Counted from the first letter of the stretch, positions 7,192 through 15,844 are shown. The stretch: 64,000 nt of DNA from Bacillota bacterium (GCA_012798695.1 JAAZMR010000070.1:62001-126000); one strand, 5' to 3'. Numbers and translations are program-made. Notes: generated by a model from the letters alone, not told the origin.

Positions 7192-8694
7192 ATGAAAAAA
7201 GCACTAGTATTGACTCTGATCATGGTTCTAGCCATGGCAGGGGTCGCATCTGCTGAGGTTAGCTTCGGCGGAGAGTTTAAAGTTGAGTATGTAGTTGATA
7301 CAGACAAAGAAACCGCCGGGGACGGCGCAGCCGAAGCACCTTTGAAGCTGAAAGCAGTAGCTGAGGAAGAGGGTGTTTGGAAGGCTGATGCTGAGCTGAA
7401 GGCAGATGCTAACAAACCGGGAGAGCTCAAGGTCGGCAAATGGTCTATGAATCTTAATGATGACCTGTTTACAGCTGATCTGTGGGGCAACGGTGTAGAG
7501 AAATCCGAAGTCAAGACTCCATTGGAGTTTTTCAAAGCCGGTAAGACGGGCACGGATGACAAGGCTCGGATGCGATTAACCAGCGATGTGGCCGGTTATG
7601 TCGATCTCACCTTAGACTATGATTACGCTGCGAACGACTTGTTTGTGTTTGCAGAGAAGGCCTTGGATGAAGTCACTGTCGGTGGCAACATTAAGAAGAA
7701 CCTCACAGAAGAGGGCGTACTGGGAACTGCCCACGTCAAGTATGTATATGGCCCTGCCACTTTGACTGGTGAAGTCGGCATGGATACAGCCGAGGAAGAA
7801 GATAACTTCTTGGGTGGCGGCAAAGTCGACTATAAGCTCAATGATCAGATTACTTTGAAGGGTAAGGCCACCTATAAGGCTGAGAACGTCGGTGACGAGC
7901 TGCTGTTAGAAGCCGGTGCTGACTATGTGGAGAACCTCTTCAAGGTTGGCGGCACTCTGACCAGGACAGATGACCTCGATAACGACGATACCGAGGCCAC
8001 CTACAAGGTCAAGGGCAATGTGACCTATCGGTCCAATGAGGATGTCGCGTATGACGATCTCTTCGATGACTATGACAAGCTGACTGGCTATGCGGCATTT
8101 GCTGAGTTGGCCTATACGACCGCGCAGGATTATGACTACGCTGGTGACGACAAAGAGTTGGAAAAGCGGGATCTGGAGCCAATCATGGAAGCCACCATCA
8201 AGGGCGCCGGTGTCGCAGTACCTGATATGGTTTGGGTATATGGTGAGTTTAGCTATAAGTCCGATGAGGACGAGAATGTAAAAGATGAGGACTTCCAGTT
8301 CATCCTCGGCAACAACAAGCTGACGGATGAAGCAGTCCTGTGGGTGAAAGACTACTTTAAGGTTTCTGCGGAAGCAACAGTGCAGATTACCGATAAACTG
8401 CAGGCTGTTCCTACTGTGAAGTACGGGACATGGAACACCCTTGCGCAGACCAAGACTGAAGTGGACAAAGATGATGATGGTACAATCGACTCCTACTATA
8501 ATGGCTTAACCGCCAAGGACATGAGTGAGCTCGAGCTGGGCGCTGGCCTAACCTATGAGCTGTCAGATAGCTCCGAGGTCGGACTATCATACACGAATCG
8601 CACTCAGAAGTTTACCGAGCCAAAAGGCATTACTGATATGGGTAAGGAGCTGAAAGATAGCTTCGTCAAGGTATACTTCAAGACCAGCTTCTAG
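7192..8694 (+). CDS. Predicted outer-membrane beta-barrel protein
   Basis: This 500-residue protein has a signal peptide (MKKALVLTLIMVLAMAGVASA, cleavage near residue 21). The mature part is strongly acidic, cysteine-free and rich in alternating amphipathic strands such as TLTGEVGM, ITLKGKATY and LELGAGLTYEL. It ends in VYFKTSF, again with C-terminal phenylalanine. Asp/Glu-rich turns could bind cations. It shares organisation but little obvious sequence with the preceding gene, from which it is separated by a terminator and a leader of its own. It has a GGGGGA site. The transported substrate, if any, is unknown. Confidence 0.65.
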   Translation: MKKALVLTLIMVLAMAGVASAEVSFGGEFKVEYVVDTDKETAGDGAAEAPLKLKAVAEEEGVWKADAELKADANKPGELKVGKWSMNLNDDLFTADLWGNGVEKSEVKTPLEFFKAGKTGTDDKARMRLTSDVAGYVDLTLDYDYAANDLFVFAEKALDEVTVGGNIKKNLTEEGVLGTAHVKYVYGPATLTGEVGMDTAEEEDNFLGGGKVDYKLNDQITLKGKATYKAENVGDELLLEAGADYVENLFKVGGTLTRTDDLDNDDTEATYKVKGNVTYRSNEDVAYDDLFDDYDKLTGYAAFAELAYTTAQDYDYAGDDKELEKRDLEPIMEATIKGAGVAVPDMVWVYGEFSYKSDEDENVKDEDFQFILGNNKLTDEAVLWVKDYFKVSAEATVQITDKLQAVPTVKYGTWNTLAQTKTEVDKDDDGTIDSYYNGLTAKDMSELELGAGLTYELSDSSEVGLSYTNRTQKFTEPKGITDMGKELKDSFVKVYFKTSF

Positions 8695-8712
8695 TCCAAG
8701 CTGAATCTAGCC

Positions 8713-8749
8713 ACCCCAGGGGTTCCTCCCCTGGGGTTTTCTCTTTTTT
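8713..8749 (+). terminator. Intrinsic terminator of the second barrel gene
   Basis: A perfect 10-bp stem (8713-8722 with 8728-8737) and 5-nt loop are followed by a T-rich tract including TTTTTT. Confidence 0.93.
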
Positions 8750-9116
8750 GGGGGCATATTGGTAGTGGTGCAGAGGCTGGTGACCATTGAGAAGGATTGC
8801 CAAAGAAAAACTCCCCTTGGAAGAAGGATAATAAAATCCGCCGTTGAATAATGTTTACGAGAGAGTAACCCGAAGCAAGCCGCTTTGCGGTTCATATAGA
8901 TAAAAATCATATGCATAGCGTCCGGGGCCGAAAGCAGGCACCGGGAACTTTTATTACGCAGTGTTTTCCCTTCGGGTTGTGATGCCTCTCTGAATGCTCG
9001 CTTATGTAGATATAATCACATTGCTCGGGGGGTGGGAGTGAAAGCAGGGTTTAAGTAGTTATTACAAGTTCTTGGCAGCTTGTGCCATGTTGCATATAGA
9101 AGGAGGTCTTTAGACG
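8750..9116 (+). other. Non-coding region before the ABC ATPase gene
   Basis: No gene is seen. A perfect TATAAT lies at 9011-9016, but no convincing -35 box is 16-18 bp upstream. The ribosome-binding site AGAAGGAGGTC sits just before the next gene. Confidence 0.4.
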
Positions 9117-10226
9117 ATGGCAGGAGTTACACTGCAAAATGTTACGAAGCGGTTTGGCAATGTCATAGCTGTTAACAACGCATGTTTGGAAATTAAAGAT
9201 AAGGAATTTATGGTACTGGTAGGCCCCTCAGGTTGTGGCAAATCCACCACCTTGCGGATGGTGGCCGGCCTGGAAGAGATTACCGAAGGTACTATCCTGA
9301 TTGGTGATACAGTCGTTAACGACATTCCCCCGAAAGATCGGGATATCGCAATGGTATTCCAAAACTACGCACTATATCCCCACATGGATGTATACAACAA
9401 TATGGCCTTTGGTTTGAAGCTCCGCAAGTTTCCTAAGGCCCAGATCGATCAGAGAGTAAAAGAAGCAGCCCGCATGTTGGGTATTGAGAATCTGCTCGAC
9501 AGGAAGCCAAAGGCTTTGTCCGGTGGTCAGAGACAGCGTGTAGCTGTAGGACGAGCTATTGTGCGGGAGCCCAAAGTCTTCCTTATGGACGAACCTCTGT
9601 CCAACCTGGACGCGAAACTGCGTGTACAGATGAGAGCTGAGCTTTCGAAGCTGCATAACCGCCTGCAAACGACCATCATCTACGTTACCCATGACCAGAC
9701 AGAGGCCATGACTATGGGTGACCGCATTGTGGTTCAGAAAGACGGGTTTATCCAGCAGGTAGGTGCTCCACTGGAAATCTACAATCATCCGAATAACATT
9801 TTCGTAGCCGGCTTCATTGGCAGCCCGGCCATGAACTTCATGGATGTTATTTTGCGGAAAGATGGAGACAACTATGTAGTCGATGGTGGCGAATTCAAGT
9901 TGACCATTGACCCTGCTAGAGTAGCGCAGTTCAAGAACCTAGGCAAGTATGTTAACAAAGAAGTAGTCCTGGGTATTAGGCCTGAGGACATTGAAGATGC
10001 TGAGCTCGCCACTGAGGTAATTGAGAGCTCATCTATGACCGCCATGGTCGATGTTACGGAACCAATGGGTGCTGAAGTCTATTCATATTTCTCCATTGGG
10101 CGCCACAGCTTCATTGCTCGGCTAGATCCGACAACCAGAGCTGCTGATGGTGAACCGCTAAAGGTGATGCTGAACATGGCAAAGATTCATCTCTTTGATA
10201 AGGATACCGAGCTTACTATTTCGTAA
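9117..10226 (+). CDS. ugpC: Sugar ABC transporter ATP-binding protein (UgpC/MsmX type)
   Basis: This 369-residue ATPase energises carbohydrate ABC importers at the cytoplasmic membrane. Walker A is GPSGCGKST (residues about 36-44). The Q-loop is in MVFQNYALYPHM, the signature LSGGQRQR, Walker B VFLMDEPLSNLD and the H-loop THD. The C-terminal third is a MalK-type OB-fold regulatory domain (LGIRPEDI). No permease or binding-protein gene is adjacent, and terminators lie on both sides. It may therefore serve several importers encoded elsewhere, as B. subtilis MsmX does. Confidence 0.93.
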   Translation: MAGVTLQNVTKRFGNVIAVNNACLEIKDKEFMVLVGPSGCGKSTTLRMVAGLEEITEGTILIGDTVVNDIPPKDRDIAMVFQNYALYPHMDVYNNMAFGLKLRKFPKAQIDQRVKEAARMLGIENLLDRKPKALSGGQRQRVAVGRAIVREPKVFLMDEPLSNLDAKLRVQMRAELSKLHNRLQTTIIYVTHDQTEAMTMGDRIVVQKDGFIQQVGAPLEIYNHPNNIFVAGFIGSPAMNFMDVILRKDGDNYVVDGGEFKLTIDPARVAQFKNLGKYVNKEVVLGIRPEDIEDAELATEVIESSSMTAMVDVTEPMGAEVYSYFSIGRHSFIARLDPTTRAADGEPLKVMLNMAKIHLFDKDTELTIS

Positions 10227-10256
10227 GCTGAGCATTAACCCTCATAAAAAGAAATC

Positions 10257-10288
10257 AACAGCCGGGATGCTATGCTTCCGGCTGTTTT
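10257..10288 (+). terminator. Intrinsic terminator after the ABC ATPase gene
   Basis: A 9-bp stem (10257-10265 with 10278-10286) is followed by a T run overlapping the stem end (TTTT). Confidence 0.8.
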
Positions 10289-10315
10289 ACTCCCGGCCAC
10301 TGGGCTGGGAATATG

Positions 10316-10368
10316 ATAAGGAGATAGCACCTGGTCACGGCGCAGATGGCTGGGTGTTATCTCCTTAT
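10316..10368. repeat. 22-bp near-perfect inverted repeat
   Basis: Bases 10316-10337 pair with 10347-10368 around a 9-nt loop. All 22 positions pair if G-U pairs are allowed. No T run follows on either strand, and the ATPase gene already has a terminator 28 bp upstream. It could be a small RNA hairpin, a processing site or a relic of a small mobile element. Confidence 0.6.
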
Positions 10369-10639
10369 TGTGGTTTGTAGGAGTTTGCACCTACATAGAG
10401 ACTGCTATCCATGACTGCTACTAAGTAGTTGGTAAGAGATAATTTCCCCGGGAGAGAGGAATTCTGCCTACTTGGGTGGAATAAAGCATTGTCAAGGTTG
10501 AGTCGTCAACCGTTTTACACTGATCGGGGCGTTAGTGGAAGGAGTTGGCGACAGATAGTTTTAGCTTCTACTATCGTCTGCATATAATAGGATTGATGAT
10601 GAATGCGTTGTCATTCACCAAGAGAGGGGCTACTCGAGA
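10369..10639 (+). other. Non-coding region before ndoAI
   Basis: No gene is visible. A TATAAT box at 10583-10588 lies about 50 bp before the antitoxin start and could be its -10 element. The sequence 17 bp upstream is a poor -35 match. Confidence 0.4.
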
Positions 10640-10915
10640 GTGAGTTCAACGAAGCGAATCATGATCTGTCTACCAAGTAACCTATTGGAGCAGGTGGACG
10701 AAATGGTACGTGAGCTACAGGGTAGTCGGAGCCAATTTGTGCGGGAAGCCATGCGGTTCTACCTGATGGAACAACGGCGTTCGAGACTACGAGAAGAGCT
10801 AATTGAGGGCTATCGACGCATGGCTCAGCTTAACTTGCAGATTGCTGAGGAGAGTGAAGTGAACTACGGTTTTGATCTGGAAGACTACGAGCGGCAGCTA
10901 GCGGGGGCTAAGTGA
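10640..10915 (+). CDS. ndoAI: Antitoxin EndoAI (MazE-like, ribbon-helix-helix)
   Basis: This 91-residue protein has an N-terminal ribbon-helix-helix fold ([19 protein letters not shown] then [15 protein letters not shown]) that should bind its own promoter. The C-terminal acidic tail should wrap around and block the toxin. It overlaps the toxin gene by 4 bp, the usual antitoxin-first order. In B. subtilis these genes follow alr; here they follow a non-coding region and alr is absent. The start is GTG 10640 with a GAGGGG site. Confidence 0.9.
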   Translation: MSSTKRIMICLPSNLLEQVDEMVRELQGSRSQFVREAMRFYLMEQRRSRLREELIEGYRRMAQLNLQIAEESEVNYGFDLEDYERQLAGAK

Positions 10916-11271
10916 TTTTGGTGCAGATACAGCGGGGTGATATCTTTTACGCGAACCTCAATCCGGTGGTCGGTTCAGAACAGGGAGGCACACGGCCAGT
11001 CCTGATATTGCAGAATGATATAGGCAACAAGTATAGCCCCACGACTATTGTGGCCGCCATCACGTCTCGGATCAAAAAGGCCAAGCTTCCCACCCATGTA
11101 GAGATTTCCGCGGTGGAGCATCAGCTGGAGAAGGATTCGGTGATCCTCTTAGAACAGATTAGGACCATCGATAAAAGACGCCTCAAGGAGAAAATTACCA
11201 CTCTGGATACAGAGACAATGATCAAAATAGATGAGGCATTGGCGATTAGCCTGGGCCTAGTGAAGATCTAG
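10912..11271 (+). CDS. ndoA: mRNA interferase EndoA (MazF/PemK family)
   Basis: This 119-residue endoribonuclease toxin cuts single-stranded RNA; its B. subtilis relative cleaves at UACAU. The family core [29 protein letters not shown] and [19 protein letters not shown] is conserved almost word for word with B. subtilis NdoA, as is [13 protein letters not shown] near the end. Length is normal. It starts at GTG 10912, overlapping the antitoxin stop, and is followed by two hairpins. Confidence 0.95.
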   Translation: MILVQIQRGDIFYANLNPVVGSEQGGTRPVLILQNDIGNKYSPTTIVAAITSRIKKAKLPTHVEISAVEHQLEKDSVILLEQIRTIDKRRLKEKITTLDTETMIKIDEALAISLGLVKI

Positions 11272-11338
11272 TGAGGGTATGAATGGATTTGCCCTCACTA
11301 ATCTGTTTTCCCCGTTGAAGACGCCAGTGGCGTCTTTT
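11270..11338 (+). terminator. Tandem hairpins after ndoA
   Basis: The first stem, AGTGAGGG/CCCTCACT (11270-11277 with 11292-11299), overlaps the ndoA stop. The second, AAGACGCC/GGCGTCTT (11318-11325 with 11329-11336), is followed by TT and looks like the actual terminator. Confidence 0.75.
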
Positions 11339-11403
11339 GTGTTGCTAGGAGCAAATGGAAAGGGAGGTGAGCATCGCCTAGATTGTCGTAAGGCGGTCAC
11401 GTC

Positions 11404-12156
11404 ATGAAGCCGATAATTGGTATTACCTGTGGTCATACGCCTGATGCCAATGGTAGGTACTATGTAAATGAGCCCTATGTCAAATGTGTAGAGGCAGCCG
11501 GGGGAGTGCCCCTGCTGCTGCCGGGTATGGGGGATGAGCGAGATACCCGGGAAGTGATGCAGTATGTCGATGGTATTCTCCTACCGGGAGGTGTAGACTT
11601 AGATCCAGTCCATTTTGGAGAAGAGCCTTTGGAAGGCCTGGGAACAGTTAACCCTGAGTGGGATCGGTTAGAGCTGGTTGTGGCTAGGCTAGCACTAGAA
11701 CGGGATCTGCCGATCCTGGGCATTTGTCGAGGCATACAACTACTGAATGTCGCTGCTGGTGGTTCGCTATACCAAGACATACCATCGCAAATCAATGGTC
11801 AGCGTATACAGCATAGCCAGAGAGCTCCAAGGTGGCATCCAACCCATACGATCACCATTGAGCGGGGCAGCCTCTTAGAGCAGGCGCTGGGCACTCCGAA
11901 AGCTAGGGTAAATAGCTTTCATCATCAGGCTGTGAAGATCCCGGGGGTAGGGTTTAGCATTACTGCCAAGAGTCGGGATGGTATCATCGAAGGCCTAGAA
12001 AGTCACTCTCACCGGTTTGCCTGTGGTGTGCAGTGGCATCCTGAGCTTATGGTAAAGCACTATCCAGAGCAATTGGAGCTGTTTCGGAAGCTAATCGCAA
12101 GTGCGACAAGCTTCAGGCAGGCGAGGAGCCATGATGGACAGAACCGAGAGAAATAA
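11404..12156 (+). CDS. Gamma-glutamyl-gamma-aminobutyrate hydrolase family protein
   Basis: This 250-residue class-I glutamine-amidotransferase-fold hydrolase (peptidase C26, PuuD-like) cleaves gamma-glutamyl amide bonds. The nucleophile is Cys108 in LGICRGIQ. The catalytic His and Glu are in VQWHPE near residue 205, and the family motif FHHQAVK is present. In E. coli PuuD acts in putrescine breakdown, but no other Puu genes are here. The AAGGCGG site precedes ATG 11404. A stronger purine-rich stretch 35-45 nt upstream begins no useful frame. It overlaps the amidohydrolase gene, suggesting a shared pathway. Confidence 0.87.
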   Translation: MKPIIGITCGHTPDANGRYYVNEPYVKCVEAAGGVPLLLPGMGDERDTREVMQYVDGILLPGGVDLDPVHFGEEPLEGLGTVNPEWDRLELVVARLALERDLPILGICRGIQLLNVAAGGSLYQDIPSQINGQRIQHSQRAPRWHPTHTITIERGSLLEQALGTPKARVNSFHHQAVKIPGVGFSITAKSRDGIIEGLESHSHRFACGVQWHPELMVKHYPEQLELFRKLIASATSFRQARSHDGQNREK

Positions 12157-13357
12157 CGGTAAGCGGAGGTGTACAGCAGTAGACTATCGACGTCTACTAT
12201 ATCACATGCTGGCAATCACAAATGTACGGATTATTACAGTTACCCAAGGAATAATCGAGCACGGTACAGTACTCATCGAAGGAGGCAAGATCAAAGCGGT
12301 TGGTCAAACGGTGACGGTACCAGAGGGAGCTGAGGTTATCGACGGCTCCGGCAAGGTATTATCTCCAGGCTTGATTGATGCCCATTCCCATGCCGGATTG
12401 GATGAGGAAGGTTTTGGTAGTGAAGGCTGGGACTATAACGAGGCGACCGATCCGGCCACCCCGTGGCTGAGGGCCATTGATGGAATCAATCCATCAGAGA
12501 TGGGCCTGCGGGATGCGGCAGCTAACGGTATCACTACGGTTTGCGTAGTTCCCGGTAGTGCCAATGTCATCGGTGGTGAGGGAGTCATCATTCATACCTA
12601 TGGGGATGTCGTCGATGAGATGGTGGTTTCTAGGAACGCAGGATTGAAGGTAGCGTTTGGCGAGAATCCCAAAAGGGTATATCAAGAACAGAAGAAGATG
12701 CCGACTACTCGTATGGGAACTGCCGCTATTTTGAGGGAGAATCTAGTCAAAGCGGCCAATTACCTGGCGAGATTGGAGAAAGGCCGGCGGGATCCTGATA
12801 AGGCACCCGAACGGGATCTGCGCATGGAATCATTGGTTAGAGTCTTGCGACGGGAGATCCCACTGCGAGCTCATGCCCATCGCGCAGACGACATCATGAC
12901 TGCCCTGCGCATTGCCGAGGAGTTCAAGACACGCATTGTGATCGAGCACGCGACTGATAGTCAAAAGATAGCAAGTCAGCTTGCCAAGCGGCAGGTACCG
13001 GCTGTGGTGGGGCCCTCCTTGAGCTCTCGCTCCAAGGTAGAGCTGCAGCAACTTGACTTCAGCACCCCGGCAGTCTTGACTAAAGCTGGAGTGAAGGTAG
13101 CTCTCACTTTGGACCATCCAGTAATTCCCCTAAAGTATTTGCCCGTGGTGGCAGCTTTAGCTGTGAGGGCGGGTTTGCCGGAAGAGGAAGCGTGGAAAGC
13201 CATTACCATTAATCCTGCTGAGATCCTTGGGATCGAGCAGTGGGTGGGCAGCATCGAGGTAGGCAAGGCAGCTGATCTAGTACTTTGGTCCGGGGACCCC
13301 TTGGATGTCCGCTCCCGAGCAGAAAAGGTGTTTATGGGCGGGCGGAGTATAGGATAA
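12131..13357 (+). CDS. Metal-dependent amidohydrolase (imidazolonepropionase-like)
   Basis: This cytosolic TIM-barrel amidohydrolase has about 408 residues. The metal-binding HxH is in IDAHSHAG. Further metal-ligand candidates are AHAHRADD, IEHATD and the aspartate in LDHPVIP. The N- and C-terminal composite beta domain is recognisable (VLIEGGKIKAVG, VGSIEVGKAADLVLW). The substrate is unknown; relatives open cyclic amides or cleave dipeptides. The start at ATG 12131 is favoured by AGGCGAGGAG. ATG 12206 would match the typical family N-terminus but lacks a site. It overlaps the upstream hydrolase by about 26 bp. Confidence 0.85.
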   Translation: MMDRTERNNGKRRCTAVDYRRLLYHMLAITNVRIITVTQGIIEHGTVLIEGGKIKAVGQTVTVPEGAEVIDGSGKVLSPGLIDAHSHAGLDEEGFGSEGWDYNEATDPATPWLRAIDGINPSEMGLRDAAANGITTVCVVPGSANVIGGEGVIIHTYGDVVDEMVVSRNAGLKVAFGENPKRVYQEQKKMPTTRMGTAAILRENLVKAANYLARLEKGRRDPDKAPERDLRMESLVRVLRREIPLRAHAHRADDIMTALRIAEEFKTRIVIEHATDSQKIASQLAKRQVPAVVGPSLSSRSKVELQQLDFSTPAVLTKAGVKVALTLDHPVIPLKYLPVVAALAVRAGLPEEEAWKAITINPAEILGIEQWVGSIEVGKAADLVLWSGDPLDVRSRAEKVFMGGRSIG

Positions 13358-13527
13358 TACTGAATATTACGGACAAAAGCAGAGGAAGGTTGCTTAGCTG
13401 GCCCAAGAAAGAAAAGTTACTATGTTGTACAATAAATTCTTTCTTTGTGGCAGGAGAACCCCAAAGAACATCGAAGGCCTATTTAGACTAGGACTACGTG
13501 TTCATACTGCCAGAGGAGATGTGGGAA

Positions 13528-13938
13528 TTGATCAGAATTCTAATCACTGATGATTACCTGCCTTTTCGCCAAGTCCTCAAAGATTTCTTGGAGACAGCGA
13601 GTCCGCAATTGAAGGTGGTAGCTCAGGCGGCTAATGGGCGTGAGGCCCTGCAGTTACTGGAGAGACATCGAATAGACGTAGCTCTACTCGATATTCGCAT
13701 GCCGATTATGGATGGTGTGGAGCTTTGTCGGCGGCTTCGCCAGGGTTGGGGTGAGGGAGTGGGGATAATTACCTATACGGGGCTCAGTTCTCCCCGGCTA
13801 ACAGCTCAATCCTTACAAGCTGGGGCTGATTTGCACTTCATCAAGCCTTTTGAGCTATTTGCTCTGAAAAAGGCTGTGCTCAGTTTGGGGAAATCTCGCA
13901 AGGGGACTACTTCACCCATGGTCGTGTCCGCTGGTTGA
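13528..13938 (+). CDS. Stand-alone CheY-like receiver protein
   Basis: This response-regulator receiver domain has about 136 residues and no output domain. The acidic pair is in ILITDDY, the phospho-acceptor Asp in VALLDIRMP, the conserved Thr in IITYTGLS and the Lys in FIKPF. About 15 unstructured residues follow. TTG 13528 gives a standard N-terminus (IRILITDD) behind CAGAGGAG; GTG 13498 is an alternative. No kinase is adjacent. It precedes the t6A genes, from which it is separated by a hairpin, so a functional link is not evident. Confidence 0.82.
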   Translation: MIRILITDDYLPFRQVLKDFLETASPQLKVVAQAANGREALQLLERHRIDVALLDIRMPIMDGVELCRRLRQGWGEGVGIITYTGLSSPRLTAQSLQAGADLHFIKPFELFALKKAVLSLGKSRKGTTSPMVVSAG

Positions 13939-13960
13939 GAAAAAGGCACAACATACTCCT

Positions 13961-13990
13961 AGGAAAGCGGGGCCGTAAGGCCCTTTTCCT
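13961..13990 (+). terminator. Hairpin after the receiver gene
   Basis: GGGCC/GGCCC around a GTAA tetraloop is extended by AGGAAA pairing with TTTCCT. The T run lies inside the outer stem, so termination is plausible but not certain. Confidence 0.5.
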
Positions 13991-14120
13991 GTTGGGAAAT
14001 GTTTCCGGTAAGCACCGAATCAAGGGTCACAGTGGCAGGGAATTGTATGGGTGGCGCCGAATAGAAGGCAGGCAAAGGGGCATGCTGGAAAATGACCCCA
14101 GCAATCATGGAGGCAAGATA

Positions 14121-14639
14121 ATGAAAGGACTTACGGTATTGACCACAGGACCTAGCGAGACTATGGCCCTGGGTCAGCTGATTGCTCAATTACTGAAACC
14201 GGGTGACACAATCAATCTGGTAGGTGAGCTGGGGGCGGGTAAGACTGTCTTGGTAAAAGGTGTGGCTTCTGGTCTAGGTATTGATCCGACAACGGTCACC
14301 AGCCCAACCTTTGCCTTGATTCACGAATATACTGGAAGTATCCCGTTATATCATTTTGATGCCTACCGGCTTCAGCGGCCGGAAGAATGGGAAGATCTTG
14401 GTTCCGAAGAGTATTTCCGAGGTAGTGGCATCTCAGTGGTTGAGTGGGGTAATCTGGTGGAGGCCTACTTGCCACCTGAATATCTGGAAATAGAGATTAA
14501 CCGGGTAGAGGTGCCTGGAGATGAGCGGCGGATACAACTGAGGGCAATTGGCCGGCGGTTTGACTCGGTGATTGGTGAGTTGGGGAAGGAGCTACAGCAT
14601 GCGGATCTTGGCGATAGATACTGCGGCGGCAACAGGTAG
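14121..14639 (+). CDS. tsaE: tRNA t6A37 biosynthesis ATPase TsaE
   Basis: This P-loop ATPase of about 172 residues is needed, with TsaB and TsaD, to place threonylcarbamoyl on A37 of ANN-decoding tRNAs. Walker A is GELGAGKT, followed by the family motifs TSPTFALIHEY, YHFDAYRL and SVVEWG. ATG 14121 is chosen because it begins the conserved region and has an ATGGAGG site. A longer in-frame reading back to 13935 would add unrelated sequence. The C-terminus overlaps tsaB by 41 bp. Confidence 0.93.
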   Translation: MKGLTVLTTGPSETMALGQLIAQLLKPGDTINLVGELGAGKTVLVKGVASGLGIDPTTVTSPTFALIHEYTGSIPLYHFDAYRLQRPEEWEDLGSEEYFRGSGISVVEWGNLVEAYLPPEYLEIEINRVEVPGDERRIQLRAIGRRFDSVIGELGKELQHADLGDRYCGGNR

Positions 14640-15309
14640 TGTAGCCTTAGTAGATGGAGAACAAGTAGTAGGGGAGTATCTACTGAATATCCAGGCTACA
14701 CATTCGGAGCGGCTGATCCCAGCTCTGGTCCGCATCTTGGCAGATGCGGCTTGGTCCGGTGAGACCATTGACGGCATAGCGGTGGCCATTGGCCCGGGCT
14801 CTTTCACCGGCTTAAGAATCGGTGTGGCTACGGCCAAAGCTTTAGCTTATGCTTGGCAAAAACCCCTGATCGGCGTAACTGTGCTAGAGGGCCTAGCTTT
14901 ACAGGTTGGCTTTGCCGCTCAGTGGGTTTGCTCACTGGTTGATGCCAGGCATGGAGAGGTATATGGATGTCTATATGAACTTGAAGGTTTGCCGGAACCA
15001 GCCACCGAGTACTGGGCCGGTCCGGTAGAAGGTTTCCTAGAACAGGTGTTGAGTGTTGCCCGGGGCCCCATGTGTTTCGTGGGAGACGGGGGCCTGGCTT
15101 ATTGGGATAGTATTGTCCAAACCGTGGGCAATGAGGCATTCAGACCTACCAGCAACAGCATGTACCTGAGGGCATCTAGTATCGCCCTGTTGGGCAGACA
15201 GAGGCTGTTAGCCGGTGAAAGGCACGATCCCTTGACCCTAGCTCCTTTATATCTGCGCCTATCAGAGGCGGAGCGGAGACTAAAGGCACGGCGTTCTGGG
15301 AGCTCGTAG
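14599..15309 (+). CDS. tsaB: tRNA t6A37 threonylcarbamoyltransferase subunit TsaB
   Basis: This 236-residue ASKHA-fold protein is the non-catalytic scaffold that pairs with TsaD. The start MRILAIDTAAATGSVAL is preceded by AAGGAG. The motifs HSERLIPALVRIL, GPGSFTGLRIGVATAKALA and VDARHGEVYG are conserved. It sits inside the tsaE-tsaB-rimI-tsaD cluster typical of many bacteria. Confidence 0.95.
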   Translation: MRILAIDTAAATGSVALVDGEQVVGEYLLNIQATHSERLIPALVRILADAAWSGETIDGIAVAIGPGSFTGLRIGVATAKALAYAWQKPLIGVTVLEGLALQVGFAAQWVCSLVDARHGEVYGCLYELEGLPEPATEYWAGPVEGFLEQVLSVARGPMCFVGDGGLAYWDSIVQTVGNEAFRPTSNSMYLRASSIALLGRQRLLAGERHDPLTLAPLYLRLSEAERRLKARRSGSS

Positions 15310-15352
15310 AATTCCTCCAAAGCCAGCGGATTCTTGAACAAAGGGGGAGCCG

Positions 15353-15844
15353 ATGGTTTTGAGTACAGAAGTCTCCAGCAAGGGAAGTCTACCAATTCAG
15401 ATTGAACCTATGCGGGTACGGGACCTGGACGCAGTTCTGGCCATTGAGAGGACATCTTTCCCCACGCCGTGGTCCCGTTATGCTTATCTTTCGGAACTCT
15501 TGGAAAATGACCGGGCCTACTACATAGTGGCTAGAACCAGTGATCGTAAGGTAGCGGGCTATACCGGCATGTGGCTGATCCTCGATGAAGGCCACATAAC
15601 TACCATTGCTGTACACCCTTTGTACCGAGGTAGAGGTGTTGGGCGTCAGCTGCTTGAGGCGGCAGAAGCCATTGCTCGCGAGAGGGGTGCTTTGCGGATT
15701 ACACTGGAGGTGCGGGTCTCCAATATTATCGCTCAGAGTCTATATGAGAAGACTGGTTATGTGAATGTGGGCATTCGGCCCGGGTACTACAGGGACAATA
15801 ATGAAGATGCAATCATCATGTGGAAGGAGCTTTATATAGAGTAA
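15353..15844 (+). CDS. rimI: Ribosomal protein S18 alanine N-acetyltransferase-type GNAT enzyme
   Basis: This 163-residue GNAT acetyltransferase has acetyl-CoA-binding motif A in VHPLYRGRGVGRQLLEAA, with the R-G-x-G loop, and the C-terminal NIIAQSLYEKTGYVNVGIRPGYY typical of RimI. It acetylates protein N-termini, classically ribosomal protein S18. The start is ATG 15353 behind GGGGGAG. Its place between tsaB and tsaD is a common arrangement. Confidence 0.93.
   Translation: MVLSTEVSSKGSLPIQIEPMRVRDLDAVLAIERTSFPTPWSRYAYLSELLENDRAYYIVARTSDRKVAGYTGMWLILDEGHITTIAVHPLYRGRGVGRQLLEAAEAIARERGALRITLEVRVSNIIAQSLYEKTGYVNVGIRPGYYRDNNEDAIIMWKELYIE

Noticed and set aside
11355-11385. Third STAB-SD copy (AAAGGGAGG) before the gamma-glutamyl hydrolase gene
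   Set aside because: It differs from GAAAGGAGG and lies only about 40 nt from the start, so it is better read as a purine-rich leader.
13441-13468. Hairpin TTCTTTG-GG / CC-CAAAGAA between amidohydrolase and receiver genes
   Set aside because: It has a mismatch and no T run, and is too weak to call a terminator or a regulatory site.
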